From positions 1 to 64,000 of the forward strand of contig NZ_FNTA01000002.1 in assembly GCF_900105055.1 (NCBI RefSeq): a DNA stretch of 64,000 nucleotides, read 5' to 3'. Positions 17,681-26,828 of the stretch are shown piece by piece. A program made the translations under genes and the position numbers. Position 1 is the stretch's first letter, and every line of letters begins with the position of its first letter. Origin of the DNA: Amycolatopsis lurida. GTDB lineage: Bacteria > Actinomycetota > Actinomycetes > Mycobacteriales > Pseudonocardiaceae. Below the pieces are notes generated by a model. The model was not told the origin of the DNA. It was given only the letters and a program-made list of their open reading frames with translations, and did no database searches.

Positions 17681-17820
17681 GGCACCTGTTTCCACCACCA
17701 CCGCAGTAGTCGGGCCGACGGCGGCTCCGGTTCCCAGCGGCGGTAATCTCCCTCGTGACACGACCCGGACACCTGGTCCACCACCGAGGAACCGCTGGTG
17801 AATCCTGGGAGTGCCACGAA

Positions 17821-20048
17821 ATGACGATTTCCGCGCCGGAGTCCGCCGTCCGCACGGTGGAACTGACCGTGTCGGGGATGACCTGCGCCGCCTGTTCGGC
17901 GCGGGTGGAACGCACGCTGAACAAGCTGGACGGGGTCCGCGCGTCGGTGAACTACGCGACCGAGCGCGCCACCGTGCAGGTGCCCGAAGCGCTGGCCGAC
18001 GACGTGCTCATCGAGCGGGTTCGCAAATCCGGCTACACGGCGGAGATCCGCGGCGAAGAGGATCCGGACATCGGCTTCGCCCGCGTCCGGGATCTCCGTC
18101 GACGGCTGGTGGTCGCCGCGTTGCTGGCGATCCCGCTGGGCAACCTCTCGATCACCCTCGCGCTGGTGCCGCGGCTGCGGTTCCCCGGCTGGGAACTGCT
18201 GTGCCTCGCCCTGGCCGTTCCCGTGGTGTTCTGGTCCGCGCTGCCGTTCCACCGTGCCACGCTGCGGAACCTTCGCCATCGTTCGTCCAGTATGGACACT
18301 TTGGTGTCACTGGGCGTGCTCTCGTCCTTCGCGTGGTCGGCGTGGTCGGCCTTCGCCGGCGGTGCGGAGCCCGGGTATTGGATCGGCTTCGGTCCGACGG
18401 CGGCCGGTGCCGACGCGATCTACCTCGACGTCGCCGCCGGCGTGACCACCTTCCTGCTGGCAGGCAGGTACTTCGAGAGCCGGTCCAGGCGCAGTGCCGC
18501 CGGGCTCCTGGCCGCGCTGGACGCCCTGGCGGCCAAGGACGTCCGGGTGCTGCGGGAAGGTGCCGAGCGCATGGTCCCCGTCGGCGAACTGGCCGTCGGG
18601 GACCTGTTCGTGGTCAAGCCGGGGGAATCGATCGCGGCCGACGGTGTCGTCCACAGCGGACTGTCCACTGTGGATGTCAGTGCGGTGACGGGTGAGCCGG
18701 TGCCCGCGGAAGCCGCCACCGGAGACCGGGTCGTCGGCGCTTCGGTGAACCGGGACGGCAGGCTCGTCGTCCGCGCGACCGCGGTCGGCGCGCACACCCA
18801 GCTGGCCCAGATGACCGCGCTGGCCGAACGCGCGCAGGCCCGCAAGGCCGCGGTGCAACGGCTGGTCGACCGGATCTGCGCGGTGTTCGTCCCCGCCGTG
18901 CTCGGCGTGGCCGCGCTGACGCTCGCGGCCTGGCTGCTCGGTGGGGCACCCGCCCGCGAAGGATTCGCGGCGGCCGTCGCCGTCCTCATCATCGCCTGCC
19001 CGTGCGCCCTCGGGCTGGCGACGCCGACCGCGCTGATGGCCGGGGTCGGCCGCGGCGCCCAGCTCGGCATCCTCATCAAGGGGCCGGACGCGCTCGAGGC
19101 GAGCCGCACGGTGGACACCGTCGTACTCGACAAGACCGGCACCGTCACCACCGGGAAGATGACCGTCACCGCGTGCCATCCCGCCGACGGGTTCACCCGT
19201 GGCGAGCTGCTGCGGTTCGCCGGGGCCGTGGAGGCCGGTTCGGAGCACGCGATCGCGGCGGCCGTGGTGACCGCGGCGCGGGCGGAACTGCCGGACCTTC
19301 CCCCGGTCGAAGGATTCGGCGCGCTGCCAGGGCTCGGTGCGAAGGGCGAGATCGAGGGGCACGAGGTCCTCGTCGGCAACGCGCGTTTGTTCGCCGGACG
19401 CGGGATCGCCGTCCCCGACGACTTCACGGCGGAGGACGGCACCACGGCGATCCTCGTCGCGGTCGACGGCCGGGTCGCCGGGCAGTTGGCCATCCGGGAC
19501 GTCGTGAAGCCGTCGGCACGAGCCGCCGTCGACGCCCTGCACGCGCTCGGCCTGCGGACCGTGCTCCTGACCGGCGACAACGAAGCCGCCGCCCGCGCGG
19601 TCGCGGACGAGATCGGCGTCTCCGACGTGCGTGCCGGCGTGCTGCCCGCGGAGAAGGCCGCGGTCATCGAGGAGTTGCGGGCCGGGGAGCGCGGGTCGCG
19701 ATGGTCGGCGACGGGATCAACGACGGCCCGGCACTGGCCACCGCGGATCTCGGCATGGCGATGGCACAGGGCAGTGACATCGCGGTGCGCTCGGCCGACA
19801 TGGTTCTGGTCCGTGAAGACCTGCGCGTGGTCCCCGACGCCATCCGGCTCGCCGACCGCACCCTGCGGATCATCCGGGGCAACCTGGCCTGGGCGTTCGG
19901 ATACAACGTCGCCGCGATCCCGCTGGCGGCGCTCGGCCTGCTGAACCCGCTGATCGCCGGGGCGGCGATGTCGCTGTCCTCGGTGCTCGTCGTGTCCAAC
20001 AGCCTCCGGCTCAAGGACTTCGGCCGGGCGGACCGACGCGCCGCGTGA
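17821..20048 (+). pseudogene. Copper-type heavy-metal P1B-ATPase, apparent frameshift
   Basis: Together the two frames encode about 742 residues of a CopA/CtpA-like exporter. In order: one HMA domain with GMTCAACSARVE (about 14-75), paired helices, actuator motif TGEPVP, metal-binding helix with CPCALG (about residue 392), phosphorylation site DKTGT (about 437), TGDNEAAA, then MVGDGIND and the last helices. The first frame loses homology at about 19690 (after LRAGERG) and the family continues in the +2 frame from GTC 19695. A one-base gain, or loss of two, at the GCGCGGG run restores it. ATG 17821 follows GGGAG by about 8 nt. Sequencing error or recent inactivation cannot be told apart here. 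Confidence 0.8.
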
Positions 20049-20098
20049 CACTTGCGGGTGGTTTTGTACCATCGCCCCTCGGGACAAGGGGGGCCTTC

Positions 20099-21982
20099 GT
20101 GAAGCCGTTGAACACCGGCGAACCCACCGGCGTGGGGCGCTACCGGGTGTTCGCCGCGCTCGGTGAGGGCGGGATGGGGCGGGTGCTGCTCGGGATCTCC
20201 GCCGACGGGCGCCTGGTCGCGATCAAGCAGGTCCACCCGGGTTTCGCGCACGACCCCGGCTTCCGCGAGCGGTTCCGGCGGGAGGTCGAAACGTCCCGCC
20301 TGGTGTCCGGTGCGTACACCGCACCGGTCATGGACGCCGACCCGAACGCGCCGACACCGTGGCTTGCGTCGGTGTTCGTGCCTGGGCCGGCGCTGTCGGA
20401 CGCGGTCTCCGCCGGCGGTCCGCTGCCGCCGATGGCCGTCCGTCATCTCGCCGCCGGGCTCGCGCTGGCGCTGGGCGACATCCACCGTGCCGGGCTGATC
20501 CACCGCGATCTGAAGCCGAGCAATGTCATCCTCACCGGTGACGGTCCCCGGGTGATCGACTTCGGGATCGCGCGCGCCGTGGAAGGTGACTCCGAGCTCA
20601 CGCATACCGGCGCGGTCATCGGTTCGCCCGGGTTCATGTCGCCGGAACAGGCCGAGGGGAAACCGCTGACCCCGGCGAGCGACATGTTCTCGTTCGGCGC
20701 GCTGCTGGTGATGGCCGCGACCGGACGCGGCCCCTTCACCGGGACGTCCACTCCGCACACCCTGTACAACGTCGTGCACCTCCAGCCCGACCTGCGGCAG
20801 CTGGCGCCGGAACTGCGGCAGCTCGTCGAGCCGTGCCTGGCGAAGAACCCGGCGGACCGGCCGTCGCCCGCCTGGGTGCTGGAGCGGCTGGGCCCGATCC
20901 CGCCGGTGACCAGCCCGTGGCCGCCGGTGGTGTCGCATCTCATCGAGACACAGCAGGCCGAGGTCCGGCGGCTGCTGAACCCGCCGCCGCCGAAACGATC
21001 CCGCCGCGGCCTGTATGCGGGACTGGCCGCGGCCGCCGTGGTGCTGCTGGCCGGTGGCACCGTCGCGGCGATCTCGCTGTCCGGGGACGACCCGCCGCCG
21101 GCCGCCATCGCGCCGAGTTCGTCACCGCAGCCGGACGAACCGGTCGCCACCCCGGTCAACCAGGACCCGCTCGGCCCGGACAACCTGCGCCGGGTCGACC
21201 TGTGCAAGGTGCTCGCGGGCCGGGACGTGCCGGGGTTCGGCAAGCTGAGCACGAAGATCGACATCCAGTTCGACTCGTGCACGTACGCCTCGCCCGCGGG
21301 CAAATGGCTGGAGCTGAGCGTCGGCGGTGACCTGGTCGAAGGCGAAGCCGGCGGCGAGTTGGAAGGTCTTCCGCTGCGGATCAAGGGCTCCGACGACTCG
21401 TGCGCGGTCGCCGTCCCGGTCAGCGGCCTGCCGAACACCAAACTCAGCGTCGACGTCAACTCGATGTCCACAAAGGATGAAGCGTGTTCGGTGGTGAAGG
21501 CCGCGCTCGCCGACGCCGTCAAGTGGATCCGCGCCGGAGGCCACGAACGGGAACTCCCGGCGGGCACCCTGGCTCCGCTGGACCCGTGCGCGCTGCTCGG
21601 CCCCGCGACCACGGACCGGCTGATCGGCCCCGTCGTCGAAACGATCCGCGAACACCTGCACCAATGCCGGTACGACGCGGCGGGGAACGTCCGCCTGGCC
21701 TTCGTGCGCGCGTACCCGCCCGCGCAATTAAAGGACTCGTACTACACGGAGACCGCCACCCTGGATCTCGGCGGTGCCAAGGTGTACCTGGCCAAGGTGG
21801 ACGACGGGATCGCGCGTTCCACCTGCTCGCTGACCTGGCAGCATCGGTCCGTCAGCGAACGCGTCGGGGAGAACGTCGAGCTGACGGTCGGGACCAGTGG
21901 TACCAAGATGACCGCCGACGAAGCCTGCGAAAAGGCGAAGGGCTTCGCCGGGGCGCTGCTGCCGAAACTTCCGAAACCCTAG
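20099..21982 (+). CDS. Transmembrane serine/threonine protein kinase (tandem copy 1)
   Basis: Protein of 627 residues. The kinase domain covers about 14-275: glycine loop GEGGMGRV, Lys43 in VAIK, HRDLKPSN (about 135) and DFGIA (about 154). One membrane helix lies at about 305-325. The outer part has two related Cys-containing modules starting DLCKVLAG and LDPCALLG, resembling DUF3558-type domains. GTG 20099 follows AAGGGGGG and aligns with the start of the neighbouring copy (KPLNTGEP / KPLNPGEP). It is probably a receptor for an envelope signal; ligand and substrates are unknown. It is followed after 9 bp by a paralogue. Confidence 0.88.
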   Translation: MKPLNTGEPTGVGRYRVFAALGEGGMGRVLLGISADGRLVAIKQVHPGFAHDPGFRERFRREVETSRLVSGAYTAPVMDADPNAPTPWLASVFVPGPALSDAVSAGGPLPPMAVRHLAAGLALALGDIHRAGLIHRDLKPSNVILTGDGPRVIDFGIARAVEGDSELTHTGAVIGSPGFMSPEQAEGKPLTPASDMFSFGALLVMAATGRGPFTGTSTPHTLYNVVHLQPDLRQLAPELRQLVEPCLAKNPADRPSPAWVLERLGPIPPVTSPWPPVVSHLIETQQAEVRRLLNPPPPKRSRRGLYAGLAAAAVVLLAGGTVAAISLSGDDPPPAAIAPSSSPQPDEPVATPVNQDPLGPDNLRRVDLCKVLAGRDVPGFGKLSTKIDIQFDSCTYASPAGKWLELSVGGDLVEGEAGGELEGLPLRIKGSDDSCAVAVPVSGLPNTKLSVDVNSMSTKDEACSVVKAALADAVKWIRAGGHERELPAGTLAPLDPCALLGPATTDRLIGPVVETIREHLHQCRYDAAGNVRLAFVRAYPPAQLKDSYYTETATLDLGGAKVYLAKVDDGIARSTCSLTWQHRSVSERVGENVELTVGTSGTKMTADEACEKAKGFAGALLPKLPKP

Positions 21983-21991
21983 GGCTGACCA

Positions 21992-23836
21992 GTGAAACCG
22001 TTGAACCCCGGCGAACCCCGGCAGATCGGCCCGTACCGGATCATCGCTGAACTCGGTGAAGGCGGGATGGGCCGCGTCGTGCTCGGCCTCGCCCCGGACG
22101 GCAGGCTCGTCGCCGTCAAACAGCTGCACGCCCAGTTCGCGCACGATCCACGCTTCCGTGAACGGTTCCGGCGCGAGGTCGCCACGTCGCGGCTGGTCTC
22201 CGGCGCCTACACGGCCGCCGTCATGGACGCCGACGCGGAAGCGGAAACCCCTTGGCTCGCCTCGGTCTTCGTCACCGGACCGTCCTTGAAGGAGGCCGTG
22301 GACGGCGCCGGGCCGCTGCCCGTCGAGTCGGTGCGGCTGCTGGCGTCCGGGCTCGCCGCGGCACTGACCGAGATCCACCGTGCCGGGCTGATCCACCGGG
22401 ATCTCAAGCCCAGCAACATCATCCTGACGAGTGACGGCCCCAGGGTGATCGACTTCGGCATCGCGCGGGCGGCCGAGGACGCGCAGGATCTCACCGGGAC
22501 CGGTGCGATCATCGGGTCGCCCGCCTTCATGTCCCCGGAACAGGCGGGCAGCGGGCAGATCACCGGCGCGAGCGACGTGTTCTCCCTCGGCGCGATCCTG
22601 GTCATGGCCGCGACCGGCCGGGGCCCCTTCACCGGCCCGACCGCGCCGCAGACCCTGTATAACGTCGTGCACGCCGCAGCGGATCTCAGCGCCGTCCCGG
22701 ACGAGATCCGGCGGATCGCCGAGCCCTGTCTGGCCAAGGATCCCGCGCGACGGCCGACTCCGGAGCAGATCCTCGACTTCCTCGGCCCCGTGCCGCCGGG
22801 CTCGGCGCCCTGGCCGCCCGCCGTGCACGCCCGGATCCGGCACCAGGACGCGGAAGTTCGCTCGGTGCTGGCCCTGCCGCTGCCGATCTGGCGTCCGCCG
22901 CCCAAGAAGATGGCGCCGCGCACGAAGAAGATCCTGTTCGGCTCGCTCGCCGCGGTCGTCCTGCTCGTCGTTTCGGGGATGGTCGCGCTCGGCCTCACCA
23001 TCGCCGACTACGCCAAACCGGAGAACCCCGGGACGACCTCGTTGTCGGTGAGCGAGGCGCTCGGCGCGGAACGCCTGCGCCTGGTGGATCCGTGCAAGGT
23101 GCTCGCGGGCCGGTTCGTGCCGGAGTTCGGCACCCTGAAACCGGAGACGGGCCCGATCTACCCGGCTCGCTGCAAGTACACCGGTCTCAAGGGCGTCAGC
23201 TTCGAGTTGCGGCTCGGCGAAGGCGTGTCCGCCAGCAGTCTCGAACGGACCGACCGCACGGCGGAGGGACTTCCGTTGCTGCGCAGCACGATCAGCGGCG
23301 GATGCGACTCGGTCGCCCAGCTGCCGGCGGACCGGCGGCTCGGCGTCGTCGTCTCCCATTCGAGCCGGGAAGGCAACCCCTGCAAGGCCGCCGACGACAT
23401 GCTGACCGCCGCGCTCACCCGGCTGCGCACGCACGAGGTCGACCGCGCGGGTGAACCGGCGAGCCTTCTCCCGCTCGACCCGTGCACGATCGCCGATCCG
23501 GCGGTGCTCGACAAGACCATGCCCAACGCTCAGTCCGCCCCGCGGACGTTGCGGATCTGCGAGTGGCTGGGCGGCGGGGAGACTCTGACCATCGAATTGC
23601 AGCGAGGTTCTTACGCGCCGGAGGGTTCGCCGGTCGACCTCGGCAGCGGTGTCACCGGCGACATGCGGGAGTTCGGCGGCTCGAACTGCGCCGTCACCTG
23701 GCAGCATCGCCCGCTGCCGGACCGCGAAGCCGAACACGTCGCCGTTCGCCTGCTGGGCCGCGAGGGCGGCGGAAGCCCGTGCGACCGGGCGAAGGAGATC
23801 GCGGGCTCGATCGCCTCGCGGCTGCCGAAGCCTTGA
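21992..23836 (+). CDS. Transmembrane serine/threonine protein kinase (tandem copy 2)
   Basis: Protein of 614 residues, homologous to copy 1 over its full length. Kinase motifs are intact (GEGGMGRVV, VAVKQ, HRDLKPSNI, DFGIARA). A membrane helix (about 312-335) is followed by two Cys-containing modules (VDPCKVLAG, LDPCTIAD). The kinase halves are far more alike than the outer halves, so the two receptors probably share downstream targets but sense different ligands (inference). GTG 21992 lies 9 bp after the previous stop, implying one transcript. The tRNA-Val genes follow. Confidence 0.88.
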   Translation: MKPLNPGEPRQIGPYRIIAELGEGGMGRVVLGLAPDGRLVAVKQLHAQFAHDPRFRERFRREVATSRLVSGAYTAAVMDADAEAETPWLASVFVTGPSLKEAVDGAGPLPVESVRLLASGLAAALTEIHRAGLIHRDLKPSNIILTSDGPRVIDFGIARAAEDAQDLTGTGAIIGSPAFMSPEQAGSGQITGASDVFSLGAILVMAATGRGPFTGPTAPQTLYNVVHAAADLSAVPDEIRRIAEPCLAKDPARRPTPEQILDFLGPVPPGSAPWPPAVHARIRHQDAEVRSVLALPLPIWRPPPKKMAPRTKKILFGSLAAVVLLVVSGMVALGLTIADYAKPENPGTTSLSVSEALGAERLRLVDPCKVLAGRFVPEFGTLKPETGPIYPARCKYTGLKGVSFELRLGEGVSASSLERTDRTAEGLPLLRSTISGGCDSVAQLPADRRLGVVVSHSSREGNPCKAADDMLTAALTRLRTHEVDRAGEPASLLPLDPCTIADPAVLDKTMPNAQSAPRTLRICEWLGGGETLTIELQRGSYAPEGSPVDLGSGVTGDMREFGGSNCAVTWQHRPLPDREAEHVAVRLLGREGGGSPCDRAKEIAGSIASRLPKP

Positions 23837-23915
23837 GCTTCGCGGAAAGGGGAACCCCTGTGACGGCCCGGAAACGGGGTCCGCTAAGCTATCGCCAGTA
23901 CGAACGAAACGCCAC

Positions 23916-23990
23916 GCGCGTTTAGCTCAGCGGGAGAGCGCTTCCCTGACACGGAAGAGGTCACTGGTTCAATCCCAGTATCGCGCACCA
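23916..23990 (+). tRNA. tRNA-Val (anticodon GAC)
   Basis: Full cloverleaf: D arm TTAGCTCAG, anticodon stem CTTCC/GGAAG with loop CTGACAC (anticodon GAC at 23948-23950), T arm ACTGG-TTCAATC-CCAGT, and encoded CCA at the 3' end. The acceptor stem GCGCGTT/ATCGCGC contains one T-T mismatch at the sixth pair. Confidence 0.95.
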
Positions 23991-24025
23991 GGTTCGCTTC
24001 CCCGGTGAACCGAAGTTCGTACCGC

Positions 24026-24097
24026 GGGCGATTAGCTCAGGGGGAGAGCGCTTCGTTCACACCGAAGAGGTCACTGGTTCGATCCCAGTATCGCCCA
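24026..24097 (+). tRNA. tRNA-Val (anticodon CAC)
   Basis: Cloverleaf with perfect acceptor stem GGGCGAT/ATCGCCC, anticodon stem CTTCG/CGAAG and loop TTCACAC (anticodon CAC at 24058-24060), T arm ACTGG-TTCGATC-CCAGT. The 3' CCA is not encoded (ACCG follows), unlike the neighbouring tRNA 35 bp upstream. Both are probably co-transcribed. Confidence 0.95.
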
Positions 24098-24105
24098 CCG
24101 CAGTG

Positions 24106-24136
24106 AAGGCCCCACCCGGCGAGGGTGGGGCCTTTT
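24106..24136 (+). terminator. Rho-independent terminator of the tRNA-Val pair
   Basis: AAGGCCCCACCC - GGCGA - GGGTGGGGCCTT followed by a short T run. It is the most classical intrinsic terminator in the window, 8 bp after the second tRNA. Confidence 0.85.
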
Positions 24137-24220
24137 CGCGTCTCGTGAGCTGGTCGGGCAGCTGCACACGTAATGAGGCCTGGAGCGCGCGGTGATGTCG
24201 CGGCCGCGGCCCCGGTCGAC

Positions 24221-24243
24221 GTTGCGAAAGCCACTTTCGCAAC
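24221..24243. repeat. GCGAAAG-family palindrome, second copy
   Basis: Perfect GTTGCGAAAG - CCA - CTTTCGCAAC. It has the same core as the nested repeat at 13891-13943. It lies between the tRNA terminator and the 3' end of the TetR gene and may terminate the latter. Confidence 0.7.
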
Positions 24244-24250
24244 CCCTTCC

Positions 24251-24856
24251 TCAAGCGGGCAACGAGCCCGGAAGCCTCAATGCCTCGATCATCGGCGTCA
24301 GCGTCTCCATGGTCGCGGCGAGGTCGGCCTCCGGGTCGGGGGAGTGGGCGAGCCAGACGGCGGCCTCGTTCATCGCGCCGGAAAGCAGGCGTACCAACGG
24401 TTCGACGGGCCGCTTCGCCAGGACGCCCTCGGTCATCAGCTCGGTCAGGGCTTCGGCGAGGTGGCGGGCGGACGACTCCGCGTCCAGTTCGCGCCAGTCC
24501 TGCCAGCCGACCACGGAAGGACCGTCGAGCAGCATGATCTGCTGGGTCTCCGGATCGGTCGCCGCGGTGAGGAACGTGCGGCAGCCGGCGAGTAGCCCGG
24601 CCCACGAATCCGGCGCGGCGTCCGCGGCCCGCGCGATCTGTTCGCCGACGTCGTGCTGCACGACGCCCAGCACGTGCCGGAACAGTTCCGCCTTGCTGCT
24701 GAAGTGGTGGTAGAGCGCGCCTTTGCTCACGCCCGCGGTCTGCGCGATGGTCTCCAGCCCGACCTTGCCGTAGCCGTGCTCGGCGAACAGCCGCCGGGCG
24801 GTGGCGGTCAACGCCTCCATCGTCTCTTCGCGTTGCTGCTGCTTCGTGCGGGCCAT
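24251..24856 (-). CDS. TetR/AcrR family transcriptional regulator
   Basis: Protein of 201 residues. The N-terminal DNA-binding domain is intact (ALTATARRLFAEHGYGKVGL, recognition helix GVSKGALYHHF), followed by a helical ligand domain of the TetR C-terminal type. ATG 24856 and ATG 24865 are both possible. It is divergent from the VOC gene, and two matching 13-bp palindromes lie in the 88-bp gap, so it very likely represses both genes until it binds an unknown ligand. Confidence 0.9.
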   Translation of the reverse strand: MARTKQQQREETMEALTATARRLFAEHGYGKVGLETIAQTAGVSKGALYHHFSSKAELFRHVLGVVQHDVGEQIARAADAAPDSWAGLLAGCRTFLTAATDPETQQIMLLDGPSVVGWQDWRELDAESSARHLAEALTELMTEGVLAKRPVEPLVRLLSGAMNEAAVWLAHSPDPEADLAATMETLTPMIEALRLPGSLPA

Positions 24857-24873
24857 GGCCCGCATCTTGACAT

Positions 24874-24886
24874 ACCGACCGTCGGT
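24874..24886. promoter_or_regulatory. TetR operator half 1 (ACCGACCGTCGGT)
   Basis: Perfect 13-bp palindrome ACCGAC-C-GTCGGT, 18 bp upstream of the TetR start. It is of the ACCGAC/GTCGGT type bound by many AcrR-like TetR proteins. Confidence 0.8.
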
Positions 24887-24907
24887 TGGCTAACTTCAAA
24901 AAAACAA

Positions 24908-24920
24908 ACCGACGGTCGGT
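24908..24920. promoter_or_regulatory. TetR operator half 2 (ACCGACGGTCGGT)
   Basis: Same arms as operator 1 with a central G; centres are 34 bp apart with an A-rich spacer between them. It lies 25 bp upstream of the VOC start, so binding would block the divergent promoter. Confidence 0.8.
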
Positions 24921-24944
24921 ATTGTTCGCGAGCAAGGTGGCATC

Positions 24945-25363
24945 ATGCGTCTGACCAGCTTCTACCCCGTTCTCATGACCGAGAAGATCGCCGAGACACG
25001 GGACTTCTACCGCGACCACTTCGGCTTCGAGCTCACCTTCGAGGCCGACTGGTACGTCAGCCTCAAACGCGGTGACTGGGAACTGGCGATCCTCGCCTCC
25101 GGGCACGACACCATTCCCGCCGGAGCGGGTGAACCGTGCAGGGACTCTTGCTGAACTTCGAGGTCGAAGACGTCGACGCCGAGCACCGGCGGCTGGTCGT
25201 GGACGCGGGGCTGCCCGAGGCGCTTTCCCTGCGGAGCGAGGACTTCGGGCAGCGGCACTTCATCGTCGCCGACCCCAACGGCGTGCTGATCGACGTGATC
25301 CAGGAGATTCCGCCGACCGGGGACTTCGCCGGGCAGTTCACCGACGAGGCGCGCCCGCGCTGA
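24945..25363 (+). pseudogene. VOC (glyoxalase/bleomycin-resistance) family protein, apparent frameshift
   Basis: The first frame gives a typical VOC start (MRLTSFYPVL, ETRDFYRDHFGFE, WYVSLKRGDWELA) and then stops at 25154. The second half continues in another frame from about 25136 ([32 protein letters not shown]) to 25363. Adding one base in CCGTG (25134-25138) joins them into a normal protein of about 139 residues. VOC proteins bind metal and detoxify or sequester small molecules. The gene is divergent from TetR and probably its target. Its 3' end overlaps the convergent MFS gene by 26 bp. Confidence 0.78.
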
Positions 25364-26828
25364 CGACGACGGCCACCACGAACAGTCCACAAGCGACAGC
25401 CGCCGACACTTGCAGCCCTGTGGTGCAGGCGGCCTTCGCGGCATCGTGCAATTCGCCGGCTAATCGCGAGGAGAGACCCGACGTGGCTGTCTCTGCCTGA
25501 GCCGGTCCCGACAGAGCGAGCAACCGCGCCTGTTCCGGCACGCCGGACGGGACGGCCAAGTGCCCCGCGTACACCGCGGCGGCCAGGGAGCCGAACACCG
25601 TCGTCCCGAAGCCGGCGCCCAGTTCGTAGCCCGTCTTCTCGACCGCGGCGGCGCCGCCTGCCTGGTCCGCCGAGGTCGCCGAAAGCAGGGTGTCGGTGCT
25701 CGACGTGAGCGCGAGCGCCATCCCCAGGCCCAGCCCGGTCAGCCCGGCACCCAGCAGTACCGGTGACGTCAGCGCGGCCGGCCCCGCCGCCGGGACCAGC
25801 AACGACACCGCCGCGACGGTGAACCCGGCCGTGCGGACCCGGGCGTTGCCGAAGCGTCCCAGCATCGACGGGGTCACGACACTGCCGACTGCCGAAGCGC
25901 CCAGCACCAGGAGCAACCGGCCCGCCGCCGCGGTGGGCGAAAGCCCGAGCACCACCTGCAGGTACTGGGCGAACAGCAGACCGAGCCCGACGAGTGTGCT
26001 CATCACCAGCAGCACCCCGCCCACCGCGGCCCGCACGCCCGGCCGCCGGAACAGGGTGAGGTCCAGCAGCGGCGGATCGGTCCGGCGCTGGCGGCGCAGG
26101 AACAGTCCGATGAGGACACAGCCGGTCACGCCGGAGGCGACGGCGGTGGGCCACGCGCCCGGATGCCCGACGGCGAAAGCGACCCCGAGGACACCGCCCG
26201 CGGCGAGGGTGGCGCTGAGCGCGTCCCACGAGCCCCGGCCCGGCGGATTCCGGGGAAGCCACCGCAGCGCCAGCACCACCGCCGCCAGGATCACCGGCGG
26301 ATTCAGCAGGAACGTCGCACGCCAGCCCCACGCCTCGACGAGCACTCCGCCGAGGATCGGCCCGAACACCGATCCGGTGCCGGCGATCCCGCTGCACACC
26401 GCGATCGCCGTGCGGCGAGGCCGCTGCTCCGGGAACAGTTCGCGCAGCAGCGACATCGTCACCGGCATGATCATCGCGCCGCCACAGCCGAGCAACGCGC
26501 GGAACGCCAGCAATGCCGGGACGTTCGGCGCGAACGCGCAGCCGAGCGACGCGAGCCCGAACACGACGTACCCGGCGACCAGCACGCGACGCCGTCCGTA
26601 CCGGTCACCGAGGGTGCCGAACGGCAGCAGGAGCGGCGCGGCGGTCAGCGGGTAGATCGCCACGATCCACACCTGAGCCGACGCGCCGGGCCGCAACTGC
26701 CGGACGAGGTCGGGCAACGCGACGTGCAGCACGGTCGCGTCGACCGCCACGAGGAAGAGCCCGGCGCCGAGTATCGCCAGCAGCGGCCAGGCGCGGTCGA
26801 CCGCTCGCTCGGCCCGGGCCGTGGTCAC
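25338..26828 (-). CDS. MFS transporter, DHA2-like (14 helices)
   Basis: Protein of 496 residues, predicted cytoplasmic-membrane drug or metabolite/proton antiporter. Fourteen hydrophobic segments can be counted. Family motifs: [11 protein letters not shown] (motif A, about residue 70), [21 protein letters not shown] (motif C region, about 145) and an internal pseudo-repeat. GTG 26828 overlaps the stop of the polyketide synthase gene (GTGA), so it is translationally coupled to it. The context suggests export of the lipid made by the synthase (inference). A much longer open frame upstream is antisense/out-of-frame synthase sequence. Confidence 0.88.
   Translation of the reverse strand: MTTARAERAVDRAWPLLAILGAGLFLVAVDATVLHVALPDLVRQLRPGASAQVWIVAIYPLTAAPLLLPFGTLGDRYGRRRVLVAGYVVFGLASLGCAFAPNVPALLAFRALLGCGGAMIMPVTMSLLRELFPEQRPRRTAIAVCSGIAGTGSVFGPILGGVLVEAWGWRATFLLNPPVILAAVVLALRWLPRNPPGRGSWDALSATLAAGGVLGVAFAVGHPGAWPTAVASGVTGCVLIGLFLRRQRRTDPPLLDLTLFRRPGVRAAVGGVLLVMSTLVGLGLLFAQYLQVVLGLSPTAAAGRLLLVLGASAVGSVVTPSMLGRFGNARVRTAGFTVAAVSLLVPAAGPAALTSPVLLGAGLTGLGLGMALALTSSTDTLLSATSADQAGGAAAVEKTGYELGAGFGTTVFGSLAAAVYAGHLAVPSGVPEQARLLALSGPAQAETATSGLSSRLAGELHDAAKAACTTGLQVSAAVACGLFVVAVVVSAGAPRR

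Noticed and set aside
17528..17801. Short repeat proteins read from the 21-bp array (period of 7 residues)
   Set aside because: A 21-bp repeat is open in several frames by chance; no ribosome site, and both strands give similar frames.
19685..19700. Programmed frameshift in the copper ATPase
   Set aside because: No slippery heptamer or following pseudoknot is evident, and two other nearby genes have similar indels, so error or mutation is simpler.
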